Below, one piece after another: positions 1 through 5,743 of a stretch of DNA of 6,839 nt (position 1 is the first letter of the stretch; each line of letters opens with the position of its first letter). This stretch comes from Opitutia bacterium UBA7350 (GTDB lineage: Bacteria; Verrucomicrobiota; Verrucomicrobiia; Opitutales; Coraliomargaritaceae). The notes under the pieces were generated by a model that saw nothing but the letters and a program-made list of their open reading frames with translations, had not been told where the DNA came from and ran no database searches. Made by a program: the position numbers and the translations under genes. The stretch is taken from contig DKOX01000063.1 of the NCBI GenBank assembly GCA_002470925.1, forward strand, positions 1-6,839, read 5' to 3'.

Positions 1-121
1 CCATGCAGATGAGTTGAGGGGTTTGTGGTGTTGCGGGTTGATCGTTGTTTGTTGATGGATTGGCTGAGCCGTATTTCGCAAGAAATCGTACATTGGCTTC
101 AGCTTGCTGAGCTTTCAGTTT
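1..121 (-). other. Open -1 frame continuing past the stop of the 185-aa membrane protein
   Basis: If the ribosome slips back one base on the A run at 119-124, or if the genome or read lacks one A, reading continues from codon AAA at 121-119 for about 40 codons to the window edge without a stop. The predicted tail begins KKLKAQQAEANVRFLAKYG and then becomes rich in Pro, Thr, Asn and Gln (NDQPATPQTPQ), as expected for a positively charged juxtamembrane stretch followed by a flexible linker. The zero frame after the TGA is also open to the edge (with an ATG at 93-91) but reads less like protein, and the +1 frame has a stop almost at once. Openness over 40 codons is weak evidence alone; the match in register and composition makes a continued or frameshifted gene plausible. 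A separate short leftward gene is the alternative. Confidence 0.35.
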
Positions 122-672
122 TTTATGTTGTGGTAGATCGCCATAAAAATAACGACTGACAATAAGAAGCCGTAGGAGGCTAAATGGCAACGCCACGAAA
201 AACGTTTGATTGTTTTCCACTCCACATGCTTCCAAGCAAATAAAAGAATAATGCGTTCTGAATAAACGGAAACAAAGAAAAATGGAATGAGAAGAACGAC
301 CATCGCGCTTGGAATCAGCCAGGATAATACTGCCTCACTATAGGGCACGAGCCATGCAGCGCCTAGCGTTAATGTGAGCAAAACCTGAATGGGGGATTCC
401 AATCCATATCCACTGCCACCACCGGTTGCCAATTCGATTGCTACTAAAGTAACCCACGCAAGAGGCCAACCAATGAAAGTGGAGATAAGGTTTGCAATTA
501 AAATACCTGAGTAGCATCGGCACTTGCTAATAACATTGAGCGTTTCCTTGGCATAAAGAGCTTCAATAATAATCACGGGTATGATTAGGCCCGCCATTGG
601 GGGCAGGGCTAGGTAGATCATTGGAACCCCGGCATTCGCAATGAAGCAGATTTCATAGGTGATGGCGGTCAT
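115..672 (-). CDS. Multi-pass membrane protein of unknown function, last gene of the four-gene membrane cluster
   Basis: The 185-aa product has about five hydrophobic segments (roughly residues 15-39, 54-80, 94-110, 114-137 and 162-180) and no recognisable enzymatic motif, so it should lie in the inner membrane. A segment around residues 30-39 (IIPVIIIEAL) and one around 60-72 (ANLISTFIGWPLAW) resemble uncharacterised membrane proteins I associate loosely with Planctomycetes, Verrucomicrobia and cyanobacteria. That is a recollection, not a search result. The start at 672 lies 4 nt after the stop of the 169-aa gene, which implies co-transcription. AAGTAGAG just upstream is at best a weak ribosome binding site. 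The C-terminus is uncertain: the stop TGA directly follows A AAA AAC, and the -1 frame continues open to the window edge, so the true protein may be longer. Function is unknown; the reading of a real gene is fairly secure. Confidence 0.75.
   Translation of the reverse strand: MTAITYEICFIANAGVPMIYLALPPMAGLIIPVIIIEALYAKETLNVISKCRCYSGILIANLISTFIGWPLAWVTLVAIELATGGGSGYGLESPIQVLLTLTLGAAWLVPYSEAVLSWLIPSAMVVLLIPFFFVSVYSERIILLFAWKHVEWKTIKRFSWRCHLASYGFLLSVVIFMAIYHNIKN
118..124 (-). promoter_or_regulatory. Candidate -1 ribosomal frameshift heptamer A AAA AAC before a stop
   Basis: On the minus strand the last codons of the 185-aa gene are ATA AAA AAC TGA. This places the heptamer A AAA AAC in the exact X XXY YYZ register required for tandem -1 slippage, with the zero-frame stop next to it. 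Five bases later (112 down to 96) the RNA can fold into a small hairpin: GC and TCAG pair with CTGA and GC, with one bulged A and a CAAG loop. Known bacterial -1 sites (dnaX, several IS transposases) combine a slippery A-run with a stem. The stem here is short, and no upstream Shine-Dalgarno-like stimulator is visible, so a simple indel in the A run is equally possible. Confidence 0.35.
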
Positions 673-676
673 TGCT

Positions 677-1186
677 CTACTTTATTTGATTGCATATCAG
701 GTTACTTATAGAACGGTTGCGGAGGATTAGTCCTACCGTAATAATCATCAGGATCGTGTATTGAATGAATTGGGATTCGATTGGGGAATGAAAGGAATTA
801 CTGGTGGGGTGGGCTTGTTCCAGGAACCACAAGTAGGCGGTATAAATAAATTTCGGGAAGGTGTGAATCGCTAAAAAAAGCCCCATCAGGGGTACGGCGG
901 CCCGAATGAGTGTCTCCGTGCTCAGTTTTTCAGCAGAAATAAGAACCGCATCCTTTGGAAAAAGGAGACGCGCAATCGGATGTGCGAAAAGCATGAGGGC
1001 TAACCCGAAGCAGAGCTGGATTCCCAAAAAACTACTTATAATGGCAAATAAATTGATGGAGTTGTCATTGTTCCATCGGTAAGTTTGTTCAAAAAATAAG
1101 CCGCTGATGCCGCCACCGAGTGAGAAAAAGAAATAGATAAATCCAATGATCCGTAGGATCAGGGTCGCGAGTGCTTGTTGGTGCAT
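677..1186 (-). CDS. Four-helix membrane protein of unknown function
   Basis: The 169-aa product shows four strongly hydrophobic stretches, at about residues 8-32, 46-69, 93-117 and 140-157, with short polar loops (YRWNNDNS near 36-43, LFPKDAVLISAEKLSTE near 75-91, EQAHPTSNSFHSPIESQ near 123-139). No catalytic or metal-binding pattern is visible and I do not recognise the family. It starts 12 nt after the 70-aa TM2 gene and ends 4 nt before the 185-aa gene, so it sits inside a tight operon of small membrane proteins and may work with them in the inner membrane. The start ATG is preceded by CCCAGCATGCT, which has no ribosome-binding match. The base composition is A+T-rich like its cluster neighbours. 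The gene call is solid; the function is unknown. Confidence 0.75.
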   Translation of the reverse strand: MHQQALATLILRIIGFIYFFFSLGGGISGLFFEQTYRWNNDNSINLFAIISSFLGIQLCFGLALMLFAHPIARLLFPKDAVLISAEKLSTETLIRAAVPLMGLFLAIHTFPKFIYTAYLWFLEQAHPTSNSFHSPIESQFIQYTILMIITVGLILRNRSISNLICNQIK

Positions 1187-1198
1187 AGCATGCTGGGA

Positions 1199-1411
1199 CT
1201 AATTCTTAATCGGAAGCCCTTCAGCATCCTTAAATGAACCACAGGCAATGATTACAAAATCTACGATAGTCCATATGCCTAAGGCTCCCAAGGTAAGAAG
1301 CATCAATAATCCTGTTCCAACTTTTCCAACATAGAAGCGGTGTACTCCGAGGGATCCCAGGAAGAAGCAGAGTAATATCGTTGGTACGAATCCTTTTTGG
1401 CTTTTATTCAT
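1199..1411 (-). CDS. TM2-domain membrane protein
   Basis: The 70-aa product is essentially one complete TM2 domain. A first hydrophobic helix (about 9-22) ends in the family signature GxxGVHRFYVGK (residues 19-30). A second helix (about 33-57) contains GALGIWTIVD (42-51), followed by the closing FKDAEG loop (60-65). TM2 proteins are two-helix inner-membrane proteins found across bacteria and in animals. No general molecular role is established in bacteria; they often occur in small accessory clusters, as here. The length is typical for a stand-alone TM2 protein. It lies 6 nt downstream of a second, more divergent TM2-like gene. No Shine-Dalgarno sequence precedes the ATG (ATAAGATACG). Family assignment is confident; function is not. 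Confidence 0.9.
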   Translation of the reverse strand: MNKSQKGFVPTILLCFFLGSLGVHRFYVGKVGTGLLMLLTLGALGIWTIVDFVIIACGSFKDAEGLPIKN

Positions 1412-1417
1412 CGTATC

Positions 1418-1717
1418 TTATGGTTGTGGGTTTTGGTTTAGAACTTGTCCGGGATAGCTAACAATTTTTCCATTCCCGTCCTTATAAACTCCAATCAGTA
1501 GCATGATTGTCACAATCAAGGTGTGGATAATATCTACTCCCAAAATGGGAATCGCGATCGCTGGGTTTCCTGTCAGCAAAAGAGCAATTCCTAAAAGGGT
1601 CATTCCGAGGTCAAGCAAACCGTGCATCCAGCATCCTAAATAAAAATGATGTATTCCCCAAACGCCGAATATTCCCGAAAGGCAAACCGCACAGATATAG
1701 TTTTTATCGGATTTCAT
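1418..1717 (-). CDS. Divergent TM2-domain-like membrane protein, first gene of the membrane cluster
   Basis: The 99-aa product carries a TM2-like pattern. A first helix (about 7-21) leads into GIHHFYLG (21-28), and further hydrophobic stretches span about 31-50 and 52-78. An Asp at 62 matches the Asp of the canonical second helix, and the VYKDGNGKI closing loop lies at 77-85. Compared with its 70-aa neighbour, the region between the HHFYLG motif and that Asp is about 11 residues longer (including LLLTGNPAIAI). HRFYVGK has become HHFYLGC, so the second half may form an extra turn or helix. It ends in a short polar tail (NQNPQP). It is the promoter-proximal gene of the leftward cluster, 130 nt downstream of the dxs stop. 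The ATG start follows TTCAGCTGAT and has no Shine-Dalgarno match. Confidence 0.8.
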   Translation of the reverse strand: MKSDKNYICAVCLSGIFGVWGIHHFYLGCWMHGLLDLGMTLLGIALLLTGNPAIAIPILGVDIIHTLIVTIMLLIGVYKDGNGKIVSYPGQVLNQNPQP

Positions 1718-1742
1718 ATCAGCTGAATTACTTCAATGGATA

Positions 1743-1764
1743 AATATAAACACTGGGTTGTAAA
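1743..1764 (-). promoter_or_regulatory. Weak candidate promoter for the membrane-protein cluster
   Basis: On the minus strand the sequence before the 99-aa gene is very A+T-rich and contains a -10-like TATATT at 1748-1743, about 25 nt upstream of the ATG. TTTACA at 1764-1759 resembles a -35 box, but it is too close to TATATT (10 nt) to pair with it. At normal spacing only the poor TTATTT lies upstream. A promoter is expected here because the preceding gene ends 130 nt away, but the exact boxes are uncertain. Confidence 0.25.
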
Positions 1765-1782
1765 ATAAATAAATCAGCCACT

Positions 1783-1808
1783 AAAAAACTACCATTTTAT
1801 GAGGTAAG
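1783..1808 (-). terminator. Possible weak intrinsic terminator after dxs
   Basis: About 40 nt beyond the dxs stop, the minus strand reads TTACC, a nine-base loop, GGTAG and then six T residues (1788-1783). The stem is only four pairs plus one G-T, so it would be unstable. The position after dxs and the T run fit an intrinsic terminator, but read-through into the membrane cluster is quite possible. Confidence 0.25.
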
Positions 1809-1828
1809 TAAAATCCTGCGTGGTATTT

Positions 1829-1838
1829 GTCGCGCGAC
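1829..1838. repeat. Perfect 10-bp palindrome GTCGCGCGAC
   Basis: The ten bases read the same on both strands and lie about 10 nt beyond the dxs stop, in otherwise A+T-rich intergenic DNA. As RNA it would leave only a three-pair stem, so it is a poor terminator. It could be a protein or methylase site, or chance. No second copy was noticed nearby. Confidence 0.4.
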
Positions 1839-1847
1839 CTTAAAGAT

Positions 1848-3770
1848 TTAGGATAGGGTTGAATCCTCGATGGATTCGGGTTCGAGGCCGGGGGTTTTGA
1901 GGGCGCGTTGGAGGACTTGCTGAAAGAGTTGCTCGGGGTTGAGACCGTGGCGGGCGCGGAGGGCCTGCACGTTGCTACCGTGCTCGATGAATTCGTCCGG
2001 CCAGCCGAGACGGAGGAGGGGGCAGTTTGAATTTGCTTCGTCGAGGGCTTCGAGGACGGCGCTGCCGAATCCGCCCTGAATGACGTGATCTTCGAGGGTG
2101 ACGATGAGTTTGCTGGATTGCGCGGCTTCGAGGAGGGCGTCGGTATCGAGCGGTTTGGCGAAGCGGGCATTGACGACGCCTGCGGTGATGCCGTGTTCGC
2201 TGAGCTTGGCAGCGATTTGTTGGGCTTCTTCGAGCATGATGCCGTATGCCCAGAGGTCGACTTGGCCGGCGGGTTGGAGGCGTTGTGCTTTGCCGAGCGG
2301 CAGGGTCTTGGCTTGGTCTTTGACGGGGGTTCCGGTGGCGTTGCCGCGCGGGTAACGAATGAAGGCGGGGCCTTGGTAGGCGAGCCCGGTGGCCATCATG
2401 TCGGCGAGTTCGTCTTCGTTGGCGGGTGCCATGAGGACGCAGTGCGGAACGGAACGTAGGTAGGCGATGTCGAAGAGGCCGTGGTGGGTGGCGCCGTCGT
2501 TGGGCGAGAGTCCGGCACGGTCCATGCAAAAGAGGACTGGGAGTTTTTGAAGGGCGACGTCGTGAATGATGGGATCGATGGCGCGTTGCAGGAAGGTGGA
2601 GTAAATCGCGCAGACCGGATGAAAACCGGAGGTGGCCATCCCGGCGGCGAAGAGAACCGCGTGTTCCTCGGCGATGCCGACGTCGAAGCATTGGTCGGGC
2701 AGTTCTTTTTCAAGGATGTTGAGTCCGGTTCCGGAGGGCATCGCGGCGGTGATGCCGATGATGTTTTTATCCTTGCGGGCAAAGTCGGTGAGGGTTTTGC
2801 CCATGACGTCCTGGTATTTGGGCGGGGTTCCGGGGGCAGCGGGTTTACCTTTTCCGGTCTCGATATCGAAGGGGCTCGCGCCGTGGAAACGCTCAGGGTT
2901 CTCGAGGGCGACGTCGTAGCCTTTGCCTTTGGTGGTATGGAGATGGAGGAGGATGGGTTGTTCGGCGTTTTTGGCGAACTTGAGGTAATGCTCGACCTGC
3001 TCGGGGTCGTGCCCGTCGATCGGGCCGATGTAGCGTACCCCGTATTTTTCAAAGAGGGAAGAGGAGACAAAAAAATCCTTGGTTTCCTGTTTCCATTTGA
3101 TGCCGAAGTTGATGAGGGCTTGCCCGCCGGGGACCTTTTTGAGGAAAGCTTCGATGTCGTCGTTGAGGCGGTTGTAGATGGGGTTTGTGATGAGGTCGTT
3201 GAAATAGCGGGAGAGGGCGCCGACATTCTTGGCAATCGACCATTCGTTGTCGTTGAGGATAATGATGAGCCGCTTGGTGCTGGAGGCGACGTTGTTGAGG
3301 GCCTCCATTGTGATGCCGCAGGTGAAGGCGGCGTCGCCGCAGACCGCAATCACGTGCTCGCCGGAACCGCGCCGGTCGCGGGCGGTTGCCATCCCGAGGG
3401 CTGCGGAAAGGGCGGTGCCGGCGTGACCCGCACCGAAGGCGTCGTGAGGGCTTTCCGCGCGGTTCATGAAACCGCTCAAGCCGCCGTCATTGCGAAGTTT
3501 GTCGAAGTCGGTGCCGTTGCGCCCCGTGAGGAGTTTATGTACGTAGGCCTGATGGGAGACATCGAAGACGAAGCGATCCTCGGGGGTGTTAAAAACGCGG
3601 TGCAGGGCGATGGAGAGTTCAACGACGCCGAGGTTGGGGCCCACGTGTCCGCCGTTGCGGGCGGTTGTGCGAATGATGCGCTCGCGGATTTCCCGGGCGA
3701 GATGCTCGCGCTCCTGCAGGCTCAGGTTCTTGAGGTCTGCGGGCGAATGAATTTGTTCAAGGAGGGACAT
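1848..3770 (-). CDS. dxs: 1-deoxy-D-xylulose-5-phosphate synthase
   Basis: DXS condenses pyruvate and glyceraldehyde 3-phosphate to 1-deoxy-D-xylulose 5-phosphate with thiamine diphosphate (ThDP) and Mg2+, the entry step of the MEP isoprenoid pathway in the cytoplasm; the product also feeds ThDP and pyridoxal phosphate synthesis. The 640-aa length is close to the usual 620-640. Visible landmarks: the N-terminal ThDP domain with GGH (His42), SHQAYVHKLLTGR (72-84), a ThDP/Mg motif CGDAAFTCG (144-152) and NDN (173-175); the pyrimidine domain with GIAEEH (catalytic Glu368), MDRAG (Asp417, Arg418) and NDGATHHG (424-431); PRGNATG (474-480); and a C-terminal transketolase domain to about residue 620. 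The usual GDGAxTGG is GDAAFTCG here and DVGHQ is DVSHQ. I recall similar variants in verrucomicrobial DXS. It starts 4 nt after xseB with no Shine-Dalgarno sequence, so translation may be coupled. It ends in an acidic tail (EPESIEDSTLS). Confidence 0.96.
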   Translation of the reverse strand: MSLLEQIHSPADLKNLSLQEREHLAREIRERIIRTTARNGGHVGPNLGVVELSIALHRVFNTPEDRFVFDVSHQAYVHKLLTGRNGTDFDKLRNDGGLSGFMNRAESPHDAFGAGHAGTALSAALGMATARDRRGSGEHVIAVCGDAAFTCGITMEALNNVASSTKRLIIILNDNEWSIAKNVGALSRYFNDLITNPIYNRLNDDIEAFLKKVPGGQALINFGIKWKQETKDFFVSSSLFEKYGVRYIGPIDGHDPEQVEHYLKFAKNAEQPILLHLHTTKGKGYDVALENPERFHGASPFDIETGKGKPAAPGTPPKYQDVMGKTLTDFARKDKNIIGITAAMPSGTGLNILEKELPDQCFDVGIAEEHAVLFAAGMATSGFHPVCAIYSTFLQRAIDPIIHDVALQKLPVLFCMDRAGLSPNDGATHHGLFDIAYLRSVPHCVLMAPANEDELADMMATGLAYQGPAFIRYPRGNATGTPVKDQAKTLPLGKAQRLQPAGQVDLWAYGIMLEEAQQIAAKLSEHGITAGVVNARFAKPLDTDALLEAAQSSKLIVTLEDHVIQGGFGSAVLEALDEANSNCPLLRLGWPDEFIEHGSNVQALRARHGLNPEQLFQQVLQRALKTPGLEPESIEDSTLS

Positions 3771-3774
3771 GCGA

Positions 3775-4017
3775 CTATTCGTTTTCGGCCTCGGGATCGA
3801 GCGCTTCGAGGGTTTTAGTGTCGAAGTTGAGCTTTTCGATGGTGAGTTCCGCTTGTTTGAGGTTGGCTTGGCAGGACTTTAGGAGCTTCGTGCCTTCCTC
3901 AAATTTTTCCACCAGTTCGGCGAGGGGCGTCTCGCCGTCTTCCATTGATTCTATGAGGGATTCGAGGCGCTCGAGCGCGTCCTCGAATGAAAGTTCGGTA
4001 TTTTGGCTTTTGGACAT
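3775..4017 (-). CDS. xseB: Exodeoxyribonuclease VII small subunit
   Basis: The 80-aa product matches the small subunit of exonuclease VII. That enzyme degrades single-stranded DNA processively from both ends in the cytoplasm, and several XseB chains bind each XseA. The family pattern is visible: LSFEDALERLESLIESMEDG (residues 9-28), then PLAELVEKFEEGTKLLKSC, a two-helix coiled coil to about residue 63, and an acidic tail (LDPEAENE). Length is typical. The partner xseA is not in the window. The gene is the first of a leftward pair with dxs, 4 nt apart, an order known from many bacteria, although there ispA often lies between. Its ATG follows CCTTAGCAAT, without a Shine-Dalgarno match. Confidence 0.95.
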   Translation of the reverse strand: MSKSQNTELSFEDALERLESLIESMEDGETPLAELVEKFEEGTKLLKSCQANLKQAELTIEKLNFDTKTLEALDPEAENE

Positions 4018-4135
4018 ATTGCTAAGGGTCCCGCTTAATATGAGTCGTAAGTGCTTGTGGGTCGAGACAAGAAGGCAATCGGGTGCAGGTTTATATTGGA
4101 CGAATCGTACTTGGCTTCCTATGCTTTCAAAAATA
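4018..4135. promoter_or_regulatory. Divergent intergenic region between xseB-dxs and trhO
   Basis: These 118 nt separate two outward-facing genes, so they should hold promoters for both. The best box is on the plus strand: TATATT at 4092-4097, one base off the consensus -10 and about 38 nt before the chosen trhO start. No good -35 lies 16-18 nt upstream; the closest match, GAGACA at 4064-4069, is too far away. On the minus strand a TATT-containing stretch near 4035-4043 could be a -10 for xseB, with no convincing -35. No clear operator palindrome was seen. Confidence 0.35.
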
Positions 4136-4972
4136 ATGAGCGAAACTTGGAAAATAGCGGCTTTTTACCGTTTTACAGACTTGAATGATAGTGCGGACTG
4201 GGCGCGGCGTTTGGAGGCGGTAGGGGAGGAGTCGGGTCTGCGGGGAACGATCATCGTAGCGCCGGAGGGGATCAATTCGACTTGCGCGGGTCATCCGGAG
4301 GCGATTGATGCGCTCATCGAATTGCTGCGATCGGATCCGCGCTTGGCGGATCTCGAGGTCAAATATTCCGAAGCGGATTTTTGCCCTTTTCCGAAATTCA
4401 AGGTTAAACAGAAGCCGGAAATCGTGACTTTTCGGCAGGCGGGTGCGGATCCGCAGGAAGTGGTGGGCACCTATCTCGACCCGCAGGAGTGGAATGAATT
4501 AATCCGTGATCCGGCGGTTTTGACGATTGATACGCGCAATGATTACGAGGTGAAGGTGGGCCAGTTCAAGGGAGCGCTGAACCCCAAGACCGATGATTTT
4601 GCCTCGTTTGCTGCCTTTGTGGAGGAGGAATTGCAGGGTCGGGAGGATGAAAAGATTGCGATGTATTGCACGGGCGGGATTCGTTGCGAGCGTTCGACGG
4701 CGTATTTGAAGGGCAAAGGCTTCAAGAATGTGTATCATCTGAAGGGCGGTATCTTGCGTTATTTGGAGGAAATGCCTAAGGAAAAGAGCCTTTGGGAGGG
4801 CGATTGCTTCGTTTTTGATTATCGAGTGGCGGTCGATCACGACCTGCAACCCGGGATGTGGAAGATCGACCCCGAAACGAGCGACCCGGTACCGATGTCA
4901 CCCGAGGAGCAGGAAAAAATCGCAGGTCGTCGCCGGAGCGGGGCGATTTTCAAGAAACCGTACACAATATAG
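4136..4972 (+). CDS. trhO: tRNA uridine(34) hydroxylase, rhodanese-fold (TrhO/YceA family)
   Basis: TrhO hydroxylates uridine 34 in the anticodon of certain tRNAs to 5-hydroxyuridine in the cytoplasm, using O2. The 278-aa product has the N-terminal acylphosphatase-like domain (about 5-100: FYRF, GLRGTIIVAPEGIN and the FPKFKVKQKPEIVTF strand) and then a rhodanese domain with DTRNDYE (132-138), the active-site loop MYCTGGIRCE (catalytic Cys178, second Cys184) and HLKGGILRYLEE (201-212). FVFDYRVAVDH (225-235) is the usual family element after the rhodanese domain. Many relatives carry a Cys-rich C-terminal segment there; here only a short Cys-free basic tail follows. The open frame extends upstream to 3818, over xseB, but family similarity starts at about 4136. 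The ATG at 4121 is an alternative that would add five residues. No Shine-Dalgarno sequence precedes either. Confidence 0.93.
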   Translation: MSETWKIAAFYRFTDLNDSADWARRLEAVGEESGLRGTIIVAPEGINSTCAGHPEAIDALIELLRSDPRLADLEVKYSEADFCPFPKFKVKQKPEIVTFRQAGADPQEVVGTYLDPQEWNELIRDPAVLTIDTRNDYEVKVGQFKGALNPKTDDFASFAAFVEEELQGREDEKIAMYCTGGIRCERSTAYLKGKGFKNVYHLKGGILRYLEEMPKEKSLWEGDCFVFDYRVAVDHDLQPGMWKIDPETSDPVPMSPEEQEKIAGRRRSGAIFKKPYTI

Positions 4973-4995
4973 TTTGGGTGAGCCTGCCTCTTTCG

Positions 4996-5026
4996 TTGAC
5001 AGCGGGGCTTAACTCTTGGTTATTAG
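4996..5026 (+). promoter_or_regulatory. Candidate sigma-70-type promoter for the pilin-like operon
   Basis: A perfect -35 hexamer TTGACA lies at 4996-5001, followed by a -10-like TATTAG at 5021-5026 (four of six matches). The spacing is 19 nt, slightly long; TTATTA one base earlier gives 18. Transcription would start near 5033 and leave a leader of about 90 nt before the pilin start at 5125. It lies just after the trhO stop, where a promoter for the next operon is expected. Confidence 0.4.
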
Positions 5027-5124
5027 ATGCGTCTCTTCTTAGTGTATTTTTGTGATTAATGTAATCGTTAGTCATAGGCTAAGCTCTAAAAATGCAGGCA
5101 TTAGCATTGTTCACTTTACTTCCA

Positions 5125-5715
5125 ATGAAAAACAGATCCTCAACCCGCCAGGGCTTCACGCTCATTGAACTACTTACCGTTATCGCGATTATCGGCATCC
5201 TAGCCTCAATTCTGATACCATCCGTCAATACGGTTCGAAAAAACGTCAACATCGCCGCCTCAAAAGCAGCGCTTTCGCAATACGTAAATGCGATCCAGTC
5301 GTTCCGCAGTGAGTATAAATTTTACCCCTTCAGTGATTTGATCACCGGCACCAGCGAGGTGCTCGACCTCAGCAGCGCCGTCAACAGCGAGACCTTCATC
5401 AAAACCCTCAGCGCACGCAATCCCTCCGATAACGAATCGGTCGGCGAGGGTGGCAATCGCCGCCGCATCCGTTTCTACGAATTCTCCGAGCCGGAGTTTT
5501 TCACGGATGCGGACGGGGTAGTACAAAACACCCAATTGGCGGACCGCTTCAACAACAAGAAGATCTTTATCGCGATTGATACCGATGGAGATGGCGAAAT
5601 CGAAGTGCCGGATCCGGAGGATTCGCAGGAAACAATCAAGCTCCGCGCCAGCATCACGGCCTACGTGGAAGCCGATCAGGCAATCAATGCCCCGGAGTAT
5701 TTCCTCTACGAGTAA
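5125..5715 (+). CDS. Prepilin-type protein, GspG-like pseudopilin
   Basis: The 196-aa product has a type III signal: a short basic leader, Gly10, then FTLIELL with Glu15 at mature position 5, followed by a hydrophobic helix to about residue 31. A PilD-type prepilin peptidase should cut after Gly10 and methylate Phe11, and the protein would assemble into a pilus-like fibre at the inner membrane. The helix continues into AALSQYVNAIQSFRSEYKFYPF (48-69), which resembles the GspG/PulG region before its conserved Tyr-Pro. Residues 152-159 (DTDGDGEI) form a DxDxDG calcium-binding-like loop; GspG proteins bind Ca2+, though in a different sequence context. The frame also allows an ATG at 5092, but the leader from 5125 has normal length and charge. 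It heads three same-strand prepilin genes, 28 nt before the next. Confidence 0.87.
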   Translation: MKNRSSTRQGFTLIELLTVIAIIGILASILIPSVNTVRKNVNIAASKAALSQYVNAIQSFRSEYKFYPFSDLITGTSEVLDLSSAVNSETFIKTLSARNPSDNESVGEGGNRRRIRFYEFSEPEFFTDADGVVQNTQLADRFNNKKIFIAIDTDGDGEIEVPDPEDSQETIKLRASITAYVEADQAINAPEYFLYE

Positions 5716-5743
5716 GACCGCGTCTTAACTTTAACATTCAATA

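Noticed and set aside
1..93. Leftward frame starting at ATG 93 and running off the left edge
   Set aside because: It is only about 31 codons, rich in His, Gln and Asn without recognisable pattern, and the overlapping -1 frame looks more like protein; it cannot be judged without sequence to the left.
2396..3349. Leftward open frame of 317 codons overlapping dxs in another frame
   Set aside because: The product is almost entirely Ser, Pro, Thr, Arg and Lys, typical of an out-of-frame reading of a real gene; dxs accounts for the whole region.
2481..3818. Long rightward open frame (445 codons) opposite dxs and the end of xseB
   Set aside because: It lies antisense to two well-recognised genes, is dominated by Gly, Val, Asp and Glu as expected from mirrored codon bias in G+C-rich DNA, and shows no family motif.
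3818..4135. Upstream extension of the trhO frame over xseB
   Set aside because: The extra residues are antisense to xseB, low in complexity and not part of the TrhO family; similarity begins at the ATG at 4136.
4981..5010. Possible hairpin AGCC/GGCT after trhO as a terminator
   Set aside because: The stem is about five pairs with mismatches, no T run follows, and it overlaps the TTGACA box, so it was not called a terminator.
5092..5124. Longer start for the GspG-like gene at ATG 5092
   Set aside because: It would put a hydrophobic MQALALFTLLP stretch before the basic prepilin leader; the ATG at 5125 gives a normal ten-residue leader.
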